From assembly GCF_963082655.1 (NCBI RefSeq), contig NC_081553.1, positions 41,581,812 through 41,645,811 of the forward strand: DNA of 64,000 nt, written 5' to 3'. The DNA is from Stomoxys calcitrans (lineage: Eukaryota > Arthropoda > Insecta > Diptera > Muscidae). A program made the position numbers and the translations under genes. Positions 11,531-23,905 of the stretch are shown piece by piece. Every line of letters begins with the position of its first letter. The first letter of the stretch is position 1. Under the pieces are notes generated by a model, which was given only the letters and a program-made list of their open reading frames with translations, was not told where the DNA came from and made no database searches.

Positions 11531-12696
11531 AGAAAACAAGTAAAAGAAGTTCGGCCGGGCAGAATCTTATATACCCTCCACCATAGATTGCATTTGTCGA
11601 GTTCTCTTCCCGATATCTCTTTTTGGGCAAACAAAGGACAAAAGAAAAGAATGGCTATAAAATTGGAGCTATATGAGGTGATGGTCCGAATCGGTTATGG
11701 TCCGAATCGATAATTGAATTGAATATTGGAGACCATAGTAGAAGTCATTGTGAAAAATTTCAGCCAATTCGAGTAACAATTGCGCCCTTTAGGTGCTCAA
11801 AAACTAAAATAGAGAGAACGGTTTATATGGGAGCTTTATCAGGCTATAGGTCAGCTTTATGTATGTTGAAGGTCATAAGAGAAGCCGTTGTATACAAATT
11901 CAGCCAAATCGGATAATAATTACGCCCTCTGGAGGCTCAAGAAGTCAAGATCCCAGATTGGTTTATATGGCAGCTATATCACGGTATGGATCGATTTGAA
12001 CCATTTTTGTCACAGTTATCATAAGTCATAACAAAACACGCCTTGCGAAATTTCAGCCAAATCAGATAAGAATTGCGCTCTCTAGTGGCTCAAGAAATCA
12101 AGATTCAAGATCGGTTTATATGACAGCTATATCAGGTTATGGACCGATTTACACCATACAGAAGACGGTTGATGGAAGTCATAACGAAACACGTCGTGCA
12201 AAATTTCAGCCAAATCGGATAGAAATTGCGCACTCTAGACGCTCAAGAAGTCAAGACCCCAGATCGGTTTAAATGACAGCCATATCAGGTTATCAACCGA
12301 TTTAAACATTACCCAGCATAGTTGTTGGAATTCATAATAAAACACTTCATACAAAATTTCAGCCAAATCGGATAAGAATTGTGCCTTCTTGTGGCTCAAG
12401 AAGTCAAGATCAAAGATCGGTTTATATGGCAGCTATATGAAAACATGGACCGATATAGCCCATTTACAATCCCAAACGACCTACACTAATAAGAAGTATT
12501 TGTGCAAAATTTCAAGCGGCCAGCTTTACTCCTTCGAAAGTAAGCGTTCTTTCGACAAACAGACGGACGGGCGGACATTGCTAGATCAACTTAAAATGTC
12601 ATGACTTTATGGGGTCTTAGACGAATATTTCGAGGAGTTACAAATAGAATGACCGAAATTAGTATACCCCCATCCAATGGTGGAGAGTATAAAAAT
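11531..12696 (-). mobile_element. Mini-me/DINE-like element, type A, complete, reverse
   Basis: The tail AACAAGTAAAAG..GTTCGGCCGGGC lies at the left, body units of GATCGGTTTATATGGCAGCT follow, then the reversed GTCY run GACAGACGG-type (12553-12580). The head ends with CCATCCAATGGTGGAGAGTA. Directly downstream of VhaAC45. Non-coding. Confidence 0.75.
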
Positions 12697-13160
12697 GATT
12701 AAAACACCACACAACACCAGAAACATACCCCAGAGATTTGCACTGATAAGCCGACCATCACACATTTTTGAGCTTTGAAAGAAGAGAAGTTTTCGGTTTT
12801 TTTTCTTCATCTTCTTCTACTTCTTTGTTGATGCCGATTTTCCTTTTTCAGCTTCTTTAAAATTTTACTTTCTAATTTCTTGACCAAATAAGTTAAATGA
12901 AAAACAAGAAGTGGAAAAAGTGGTTAACTTTTGGTAACACGCCTTTGGCAAATGGTAAGTACTGTTGTATAGTTATTGCATTATACATATGGGTGCTTCC
13001 ATAATAATAAATTGAAAAAGCTTTTGTATAATCTGACGAATCAGAATTGGAGGAAAGTAAATAAACAAGGGGAAGCTTGCATGGATTTGTCAAATTCATT
13101 TCAAGTGTTTTCTTTACCAAAAGAGGTAAAAAAAGAAATCCTATGGATTTTTTAAATTTA
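12697..13160. other. Non-repetitive AT-rich interval
   Basis: No match to the repeat families and no supported gene. The minus-strand reading frame 12893-13120 lacks family features and I do not call it. Confidence 0.4.
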
Positions 13161-13427
13161 TGGAAGACAAAATCAAATAGTGAGATCGGTTTACATAAGA
13201 TCTAATCAAGTTATGGATTTATTCGGTATAGATATTGGAGGTTATAGCAATAATCGTTGTACAAAATTTCAGCCGATTCGTATAAAAATTGCGCTTTCTG
13301 GAGGCTCGAAGAAAAATGTCGAGATATTACTTTATATGGAAGCTATATCAGATTATGAACCGATGTAGACCATTCTTGGTGTATTTGTTGTAGACCATAA
13401 GAAAGGACATAAAAAAATAACTTTTTC
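13161..13427 (-). repeat. Mini-me body fragment, reverse
   Basis: Contains GAGATCGGTTTACATAAGAT, AAAATTTCAGCCGATTCG and similar phrases from reversed type A units. Confidence 0.6.
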
Positions 13428-13755
13428 TAACCTCCACCATAGGATGGAGTCATACTAACTTCGTCTTTCTGTTTGTAACACATCGAAATATTGGTCTAGT
13501 GTCTGTTTAGATATAGCTTCCATATAAACCAGTCTCCCAATTATGTTTTTTGAGCCTCCGATTTGGTTGAAACTTTGCAGAGTGGCGTTTTCTATGACCT
13601 CTAATATACAAATATGGTCTGAATTGGTGAAAAACCTGATATAGCTCCCATATAAAGGGATCTACCGGTTATACTTCTTGCGCTCAAGAGGGCGTATTTC
13701 TTATCCCATTTGACTGAAATTTTGCACAGCGACTTTTTCTATGACCTTCGATATG
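13428..13755 (+). repeat. Mini-me fragment, forward
   Basis: The head CCTCCACCATAGGATGGAGT is followed directly by body units; the TA core and GTCY run are deleted. It abuts LINE sequence near 13756. Confidence 0.6.
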
Positions 13756-14235
13756 CGTGCTATACTAACGTCGTCATGCAGCTCATACAGTTCGCGGTTC
13801 ATACGACGACTACAATCCCCATCAATGCAAACTTGTCCATAAATTTTACTGAGGATCATTCTCTCAAACGCTCCAAACACTTTATTGAAGATTATCTCTT
13901 GGAGGCCACATTTTTCGACTTTTGGATCAAAGATATTTTCCTTCCTTATCTTTGCATTAAAATCTCGCATAATGATTTTAATAGTTATTGGATGGGCGAG
14001 GCAGCGGTTGCATTCTTTCTCTACGCGTTCGTAGAAATTATCATTGTTCTGCTCGTCCTTGTCTTCCATTGAAGCATGGGAGCAAATACGGCTGATGTTG
14101 AAAATATTGGCCTTTTTGCGGATACTGGCTTCCCTGGAGGCAAGGTGTTTCAATCTCCGAATAACCTGGCTTCCCTGGAGGCAAGGTGTTTCAATCTCCG
14201 AATAACCACAAATCCACAGCCAAATTTTTGCCTTG
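13756..14235 (-). pseudogene. RTE-like LINE remnant, internally deleted
   Basis: On the minus strand an open stretch joins an endonuclease-domain piece (ISRICSHASMEDKDEQ, FYERVEKECNRCLAHP, DFNAKI) to a piece from near the C-terminus (FERMILSKIYGQVCIDGDC, SRRMNRELYE). The same two pieces lie over 1.5 kb apart in the fuller copy at 56236-58862. The reverse-transcriptase domain is missing. A 41-bp segment is duplicated in tandem at 14125-14206. It is not functional. Confidence 0.75.
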
Positions 14236-14252
14236 TGTCATGGTAGCTACTT

Positions 14253-16160
<1,908 letters not shown>

Positions 16161-16179
16161 ACTTATTTGTCAGTGCTGA

Positions 16180-17060
16180 ACTCTAGGAAGCCAATCTCGA
16201 TCTTTAGCCCGTGCGCCATTATGTTAGGTGTGGCAACGAATATCGCCTTAAATTAAGGAGCCACATAGGACGCTCTTGAAACTTTAGGTTTTTTGTGTTC
16301 TGCTGGGGGATGTTGACGCGGTGTGGCGGCTTGCTATATGCCGTTATATATTAAGAGAGTCCTTACTTGCTGACATGTTAGACTTCGTTTTCCCAAAAAG
16401 GGTTCTCTTGGCTGGGAATCAGGGAATATTATATGTTTCTGGATGGCTAACGATATACGTGGACAGTATGTCGGCGCTGAAGGGTCAAGCGTCGGGCCAT
16501 CTGAGGTCAAAGCTGGTTAGAAGATGTAAAGATCTTCTTTTAAGCTATGGTAAAGGCTGTCAGGCTCTGCTGGATACCGGGCCTTCTAGACGAGGGGGAA
16601 ACGAAGCTGCCAACTAGCAGGCCATGAATGGATCGGTGATTGCTGCAGATCGTGCTGCGGAATCAAAGAGCTCTCCACTGTGCGAGCTTCTTGGTAAGGT
16701 GGACGCATTCAACGAAAACTGCGCGAGTGAGGCGTTGGCTGGTGCTGTGGATTGCAAAGGCCCGTGACCGTGCATCTCGTCAAACATGACGTCGCTTATC
16801 CTAGGGCTGAGTTAGCATGCTGATTGTCCTGACTGGTCATTGCAACGTCTTTGACATCGAGCTTGACGCTTGGAGAAGCAACAACTTGCGTTTGACGTAC
16901 GATGACCATAAACGGTCATGCGCCTCGCAATGTGCTCACAGCATAATGGGTGACCAACTCTTTCCGTCCCTGGATTCCCTCCGACAACTTAGTTCTTTTG
17001 TCATTCTGGAATTGTGTAGAGGCCTGAATTTGCTCACTGGGCCATACTCTCCGCGGTGAG
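16180..17060 (+). pseudogene. LINE fragment with RNase H domain
   Basis: IYVDSMSALKGQASG followed by a degraded GNEAAN region matches the RNase H domain of the copy at 26540-27541 (IYVDSMAALKALGS..GNERVDE). Further on, LTGHCN..ASQCAHSIMGD and FPSLDSLRQL resemble the C-terminal part of I-superfamily LINE proteins. Stop codons and frame changes break it. It starts next to the CTTA array. Confidence 0.65.
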
Positions 17061-17092
17061 AGTTTCTTCTTCTTGTCTTGTGCGTTGACTTC

Positions 17093-18036
17093 ATTTTTTA
17101 CCCTTCATCATAGGATGGGGGTATACTAATTTCGTCATTTCGTTTGTAACTCATCGAAATATTGGTCTTGACATTCTAAGTCGATTTATCCATGTCCGTC
17201 GGTCCAACTTTCAAAAGAACCCTAACTTTCGAAGGAGTAAAGCTAGGCGCTTGAAATTTTGCACAAATACTTCTTATTGGCATAGGACAATTGGTATTGT
17301 AAATGGACCAAATCGGCCCGTAAGTTGATAAAGCTCCCCTTTAAACCTATCTCACTATTTGACTCACTAGCTTTTAGAAGACCCAATTCTTACGGGATTT
17401 GGTTGAAATTTTTGACGTGGCGGTTCATTCTACTTCCAGCATTTGCGCCAGGTACGGTCCTAACTCGGTAAAGCTCCCTTTTAAACCGATTTCCCTATTT
17501 GACTTCTTGAGCCTCTAGAGGGCGCAATTCTTAACCGATTTGGATGAAATTTTGAACGTGCCGTTTTATTATTACTTCCAACAACTCTGCCAAGTATGTT
17601 TCAAATCGCACCCTACCTTATATAAGTGCCATAAAAACCGATCTTTAGATTTGCCTTTTAGAGATTTTAGAACAATTACCACCAGATTTAACTGAAATGT
17701 TGCACATAGTCTTTTGTTACGACTACCAACAGCCGTGCCAGGTATGGTCCAAATCGGTCCATAACCTGATGTAGCACCCATATAAACTTATCTCGCGATT
17801 TGACTTCTTGACCCTCTTAAGGGCGCAATTATTATCCAATTTGCCCGAAATTTTGAAGGTGGTGTTTTTTTTTATGACTTCTAACAGCCATGATAAATAC
17901 CGTTCATATCGGTCCACAACTTGATATAGCTCTTATATATTTGAAAAAGTCACTCAACGAACTTGAACGCGTAGGAGATTCATGGTGCAGACTATATATG
18001 ATTCGGTGCGGCCGAAATTAACTCGGTATTACTTGT
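17093..18036 (+). mobile_element. Mini-me/DINE-like element, type A, old copy
   Basis: The head TACCCTTCATCATAGGATGG is followed by ATCCATGTCCGTCGGTCC with a shortened GTCY run. There are four to five body units, then the degraded tail GATTCGGTGCGGCCGAAATT. More diverged than the copies at 31197 and 1633. Confidence 0.65.
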
Positions 18037-18169
18037 TGCTGTTATTTTTACTGTCTTATACAGTGTTACGGTCTAACATAACTTTCTTTATCTATGTCTT
18101 CTCTTTCTATTTTACCGTACAAATTGGTCTCCGACTTAGGCAGCTAGTTACCGGTGTTGCTAGTCGCGT

Positions 18170-18240
18170 GTCCTCCAACCTTATCTACAATAACTTAGCG
18201 AGGACTCGAACCCAGTGTTATAGGCGCGCAATGACCCATA
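18170..18240 (-). repeat. tRNA-like (SINE head) fragment
   Basis: On the minus strand GGGTTCGAGTCC fits a pol III B box, preceded by a tRNA-like GCGCGCCTATAACACT. No complete cloverleaf was found, so a SINE head is more likely than a tRNA gene. 18240-18448 holds nothing recognisable. Confidence 0.4.
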
Positions 18241-18448
18241 TGTTAGACATTTCCAACAAAAGTGAAATGTATCCTCCATATGTTTAAATACTCTTACACA
18301 CGTATGCACATAAGTATTAATTCAGTTACTACATACAAAATTGGTAATTGTTAAGAATAAATACAAAAAACCACAAACCTCGAAATCGAGAGTAAAACAA
18401 AAGTAATCTTTAAATTGTAATAAAGCCAAACTTCCAAAAGATTATGGA

Positions 18449-18903
18449 TCAACTTTTCATTTCTATCAAAAGCTGAACCTCCCAGGAGGGGTAGCTAACC
18501 CATCCACGCAGCCAAACATTCTGGTTACTTGCCTTACCATCTATTATTGAGCATTTCATATGCCACTCCTGCCGATGGCCTTTATGGATTTGTACTGCAA
18601 TCGCATGTGGGTCTAAACTGGCCAAATTACTTTCATTGTCGTTGTCCATAAAAAACGAAATTTCTCGTTGTGCCACTTTTGAGATCGCTTGGTGGGTTGA
18701 TCATCCACAGCATTCACGATGCAGACATCAGACTCTGCTCTAACAGTCGCATGTTGCAATGGGGAGGCACAATTAAAACATAATAAACAAGTGACTGACT
18801 GTCTGACTAGGAGGATGGATGGTGGTTGCACCAACCGCCTGTCAACCGGTACGTATGGCGATTTGGCGCTTGCAGACAGGTTGAGTAAAATTTTGGCAGG
18901 CAC
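18449..18903 (-). pseudogene. Coding-like stretch with a frame break, unknown protein
   Basis: Two overlapping minus-strand frames look protein-like: one reads AVDDQPTKRSQKWHNEKF, the other SKVAQREISFFMDNDNESNL then GHRQEWHMKCSIIDGKASNQ and WLRGWVSYPSWEVQLLIE. The second has an in-frame stop shortly upstream and no ATG at its start; a single indel could join them. Tryptophan-rich composition and normal codon use set it apart from neighbouring repeats. I do not recognise the family. It could be a pseudogene, a retrocopy, an exon pair or chance. Confidence 0.3.
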
Positions 18904-19989
18904 GTTTGGATGACATTCGTTCAGTTGCGCTGATTGCCACTATGGTTGGTGCCGGTCGAAAGGCTTTTTTCAATGCGTTCGTGTTTTGTTTTTTTCTTTT
19001 GCTATGGCAGCAATTCTTTTTGACAGTTTTGTTTTTGATAGTACGATATTGATAGTTTGATGTGGATGCCGGATTATGTACACATTAGGGTGCTACACAT
19101 GTCCTGGTTCTTTGTCGACTTTCGAAGATGAAGGTTTAAGAGATTGGTAAAATTTATAGAAATCAAAGGTCAGATGCCGCATGCCAAATCGGACAAAAAT
19201 TGCGGCTTGTAAAGACAAAAGAAGTCAAATCGGTTGATCGGTTTATATGGGAGCTACATCAAGTTATAGACCGTATATGGCACGGTTGTTGAACGTAGTC
19301 AGAACGTAGTCACTATGTGAAAAACTTAAGCCAAGTCGAACAAAAATTGTGGCTTCCAGGGGCTCAAGAATTCAAATCGGGAGATCGGTTTATGTGGGAG
19401 CTATATCAGGCCATAGACCGATTCGGACCTTACTTGACACAGTTGTTGGAAGTCATAACAGATTACATCGGAACAAAATTGCGGCTTGTAAGGGCTTCAA
19501 AAGTCAAATCGGAAGATCGGTTTATATGGCAGCCAGGGACGTAGCCAGGGGGGCTACGAGCCCCCATCAAAATGATTTTGTCTAAAGAAAAAATTTAAAT
19601 TAAATTTATTCTAAACAAAAATTTCATTGACATTTTTATATTCTATAATATTCTACAAAGGCAAAATTGTTCTGAGGCCAGGGTCGCCTTAAATTTTTTT
19701 CTTAAGGACAAAATGAAAAAAAAAATTTTAATAATATTTTTCAGCATAATATTCTTATATGACAAAATTTCAGCACGGGCCGGACCCCCTGTCGAAATAA
19801 TTTTTTTAAGACAAAATTTCTATAAATTTTTTTCTTGGTTGGTGTGCGATGCTGTCTTTGGCTTTCCTCTTCTATTTGCATGTCCCATCATTGAGCTCGT
19901 CTCGAAAGAAAAAACAAACAAAATTTGTAAAATTTAATTATCTTCGCCCTAACAGGCAAAAAAAAAAAACTTGAAAAATGAACAAATTT

Positions 19990-20075
19990 GGCAGAGCCCG
20001 GCCGGGACTCGAACCTGGGCACACGGAGCAACAGCGAAACCCGTTGCCGTTGTCTAGCCATCAATACAACTTCCA
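19990..20075 (-). repeat. tRNA-derived sequence (SINE or tRNA pseudogene)
   Basis: Minus strand TGGCTAGACAACGG (A-box-like) is followed by CAGGTTCGAGTCCCGGCCGG (B box) and CTCTGCCA. It lies between two direct repeats inside the hAT-like element. A related fragment is near 22165-22190. No intact tRNA fold is evident. Confidence 0.45.
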
Positions 20076-20734
20076 ACAGATGTATAAAATCATGTGTAGT
20101 ACGGAAGAAGTGTAATTAGCAACAGAAAGAATGTCTGTCATTATACAAAAATACATGCATTGGGAAAAAGTACAGCTAATAGACTCGGTTGTCGAGCGTG
20201 GTTAATGTGGTAATTGTATCATAGATGCGTTTTCGCTATTAATACGATTCAAATACAACATACCAACGGACGGCTCTTAAAGCCATCACATATCATATGG
20301 TTGAAAAGTCTTCTAACCAAAGACGAAACGCGTCCCATAGTGGTTGGTGTGTGTTTGGCTTTCCTTTTCCATTTGCATCTCCAATCATTGAGCTCGTCTC
20401 GAAAGAAAAAGAAACAAAATTTTTTTCTAAAGACACAATTTTTATAAAAAAGTATGTTATTGAATTTTTTCTAAAGACTAAATTTTAATGATTTTTTTAA
20501 GGACTAAGTTTCAGCGAAAAACTCTGTAAAGACAACCTAACCTCGAGATTATTTTTTAAAACTAAAATTTAAATTTTGAATAACCATTTTTAAAGTCTTT
20601 TTATTATGCTTATCTGTCCCAAACAATATTTTCTTAAATTTTTTATAGACAAATTTCAATAAATATTTTTAAAGAAAAAATGTTAACCCATTACGCCTGA
20701 CCCTCGATTCCGTTGTTCGATTTTGATGAAATTT

Positions 20735-21725
20735 TATCTCTATATATAAAAGAGACGTGTGATTGACTCATTGGCTGACTGACTGATTGACTGATCAACG
20801 CCCAGCCCAAATGGCTAAAGCTAAAGCTATGTGGGTCGTAGGCGCGCTATAAGACGGAGTTTTGTGATATTCGTACGTTTAGGTACTAAAAAGTACGAAA
20901 TGGTGACTTTATACCCAACGCGAACGGATGTGATTTTGGGCTTAAATTAAAGAGAGTATCGAAAAATAAGATTTGGTGACAAAAATCTCCCAAAATGGTA
21001 TCGGAAGTGGGATATATGGTACGTTTAGTAATGCAATTGGTACCAAATATGAAATGTTGACATCGAACCAGGGTTGGAATAAAAAGTACTTAAGAGCTCT
21101 ACTTGGTACTATTTAGTACTTTCTTTATAGATTAAGCTACAAATCTGAATTTTGGGATACGGGCACATCTTGGCAGTGTGTACCGACGACTAGAAGATTT
21201 TGTTGATATACGGACATTTTGGTACTAAAATGTACAATATGACACCTTCTTAACGGATTAAGCTACAGCTTTGAAATTTGGAACGCAGTTACATCTAGGC
21301 ACTATGTACCCAGCAACTAGAAGTTTTTTTTGATATTTGTTAATTTTGGTACTAAAACGTATAAAGTGGTACTTTATTTACAGACTGATGTACATCTGCG
21401 AAATATGGGATACAGGTACATATTGGCAGCATGCAACGGATTACTAGAAGACTGTATTGAAATTTTTACATTTTGGTACTAAAACGTACAAAATGGAACT
21501 TTATTTACGAATTGAGCTAAAGACCTCAAAATTGCGATACAGTTACACCTTGACAGTAATTCTCGACCGACAAGAGTTTTTTTAATCCCTACATTTAGGC
21601 ACTAAAACTTTCAAAATGTTCCATCTTTACGGATAAGGCTAAAGCTATTAAAATTGCGATACAGTTACACCTTGATATTGGATGTACATATGAGGGCAGC
21701 AAAGCGACCGGGTATATTCATAATT
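20735..21725 (-). mobile_element. Short dispersed element nested in the hAT-like element
   Basis: It runs from TCTATATATAAAAGAGACGT to GGGCAGCAAAGCGACCGGGT. Several internal units of about 120 bases contain TTTGGTACTAAAACGTACAA. The layout (TATATATA at one end, a CCCGGTCGCTTTGCTGCCC end at the other) parallels the 110-bp-unit elements. Non-coding. Confidence 0.5.
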
Positions 21726-22682
21726 TAGAGTATTTATATTGACGTAGCAATTTTTTTAAATATTTTGAATTTAAGAAAAAAAATCTCTCTTAGCCCCACG
21801 ACAAAAAAAAAATAATTTTCTTAATATTTAATGACCATTTGGCAAAGTTAGCTGGATTTAATGATTTTGGCATATAATGGAACCTGCTGTCAAAAGTTAT
21901 TGCCACTAATTTATTTTTTTAAAAAAATCATCAAATGCAACAAGACATTAAAACGGATTCCAGAAATCTCACTCCTAAGAATTTTGAGAAATTTTTTGTT
22001 TCATTTTTGGATATAAAAAACTTTTGACAAGCCCATTTTCCCCCCAAAACATGATGGGAAAAATTGTTATAACTGGTTTCAGTCGTCTACTTTACGTCAA
22101 TCCAAATTTCATTACGATACCTCTTCCCTTACTCGAGCTAGAATTTTTATTAAGGCAAGATACGTTGCCGTTGTCTAGCGTTCGAAACCATTATTACAAC
22201 TTCCAAAAGATATTTGCACTGGGTTGACAATCAGTGCAAAATTTATTACCAAATGTCACCGCCGATGTGTCAGTTCCTGCATCCAAAAGCTATCACTATT
22301 TAAAAAAAAAAATTGGGAATCAAGAATTTTGACAATTTTCGATTTTGAAAAAATGTGGAGTGTGAACCCCCCCCCCCAAAAAAAAATAAAATCCTGGCTA
22401 CGTCCCTTATGGTAGCTACATCTAAGTCTGAATTGATATGGCCCATTTGCAATCCCCAACGACCTACATCAATGTTAAGTATCTGTGCAAACATTCAAGT
22501 GGTTAGCTTGACGCATTCAAAGGCTATCGTGATTTCGACAGACGGACGGACGGAAGGACGGACATGGCTTGATCGACTCAGAACGTAGAGACGATCAAAA
22601 ATATACTATATACTTTATGGGGTATTAGACGAATATTTCGAATATACCCCAATCCTATGATGGTGGGTAGAAAAATTTATGG

Positions 22683-23905
22683 CAATAAGCCTACTATCAA
22701 AGTCATTAAAATCCACTTTTCTTTGCCAAAAGGTCACAAAATATTAGGAATTTTTATTTTTTTATTGTTGTAAAAACATAGTCGCTTATGGAATAGAGAG
22801 ACTTTTTTTGTAATTTTCTTCAAACATTAAAAAAAAAAATTAATAACCTTAAATAATATAAAACCATTTTCATCCGCCGATTATATATTTTCCAAATATC
22901 AAAAAAAAAATTTATTTTAATTTCTTAAATCGTAGTGCGTTGCCGATAATTTCCGTAGGGCTCAACATGGACTACTAACGGACTTTGAGAAGGCCGCTAA
23001 TTAACCAAGGAACTTTCTGAGGGCTTTATTTACCAGTACTAAGCTTTTTGCCTTGTGGAAACATTACGCGTTGTACTTCAATTCACTTTCTCCCAGAAAA
23101 TTGTTTTCATGCTAAGAAATCGTTCATATTTTCATCATTATTTCAGTTCAACTGCAACACTTCCCATTTTTTCAGTATCGCATTTTTCCCACTCTTTCTT
23201 TCAAAATAAAAAAGTAATCAATAAGAAGAACGGTATATGAACAACCAAGGCAAGAATTACTCAAACTAACCAACCAAAAAAAAAAGAAGTAGGTCTTTCA
23301 TTTCCTACTCATCTTCTTTGCCGATGTGTGCCTTCTTGGGGCGCATCTTTTTTTCCGTTCATTCGTTCACACATAACTCAATTATAGTTCAGTGACTTGC
23401 CGGGGCATCACCATCATCATCGCATCATCATCACCATCGCCATCATCAGCAGCGTGGATGGAGCTCTTTATACTAGCATGCAAGAAGGAAGCTGTAACAC
23501 CTGATTCTGCCATAAGAATGATGCCTATCCACTAGGTAAGTACTTTTGCCATGCCTCATTTAGTGCGCACCGTTTTGTGGCTTTACCACAACCAGGCCCG
23601 GCATGTCTCTTTGGTGTGGTTGCATATTTCTGTTACGCGCATTGACGTAGTTTCTGATGTAGTCGTAGTGGACGTGATCGTCGTTGTTGTCTTCGGCATA
23701 ATGTGAGATGTGAAAGTTGTTATCGAACTACCAACGCTTAATAAACCTGAACCTGTGGAACCCCATTTGGGATTGCGACCAATTACTTATCTATTGGCCG
23801 AAACAAGATCGAATTGCATTATTTTCAAGTAGGCGATTATTTTCACTTGGTTTACTTTTCATTTGTCTGTCAATAGATAATATGCGAATAACTTGTTAAA
23901 GAGTC
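22683..23905. other. Largely non-repetitive interval
   Basis: AT-rich to 23040, then a more complex part with a (CATCATCAC)-type stretch at 23405-23450. No open reading frame with family features. See the candidate exon at 23391-23535. Confidence 0.4.
23391..23535 (+). other. Candidate untranslated first exon
   Basis: TTCAGTGAC at 23389 fits the fly initiator TCAGT, and CACTAG|GTAAGTA at 23536 is a very good splice donor. No long reading frame lies between. A first exon of a gene continuing downstream is possible; there is no direct support. Confidence 0.2.

Larger units (their letters stand above)
19534..22408. mobile_element. hAT-like non-autonomous element, 2.9 kb
   Basis: Terminal inverted repeats AGGGACGTAGCCAGG (19535-19549) and CCTGGCTACGTCCCT (22393-22407) are perfect over 15 bases. 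An 8-bp flanking duplication, ATGGCAGC (19526-19533) versus ATGGTAGC (22409-22416), has one mismatch. Eight-base duplications fit hAT or P-type elements. Inside are G-rich tracts near the ends, copies of a TCTAAAGACAAAATTT motif, a direct repeat (about 19840-19925 and 20340-20425), a tRNA-like piece and another element. No transposase is seen. Confidence 0.65.
19151..22682 (-). mobile_element. Mini-me type A element, reverse, split by a nested insertion
   Basis: Reversed body units (GATCGGTTTATATGGGAGCT) run from 19151 to 19533, stop inside the GGTTTATATGGCAGC phrase, and resume at 22409 with ATGGTAGCTACATCTAAGTC. The reversed GTCY run GACAGACGGACGGACGG follows (22540-22565), then the core and the head end CCCCAATCCTATGATGG. 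The gap is filled by the hAT-like element. Confidence 0.75.

Noticed and set aside
12893..13120. 75-codon minus-strand frame in non-repetitive DNA
   Set aside because: No domain, signal peptide or splice context; length expected by chance in AT-rich DNA.
19990..20075. Functional tRNA gene on the minus strand
   Set aside because: Only B-box and partial A-box similarity; no consistent acceptor and anticodon stems could be drawn.
23405..23450. Histidine-rich coding stretch (CATCATCAC repeats)
   Set aside because: Surrounding frames close quickly and no splice-supported reading frame extends it.
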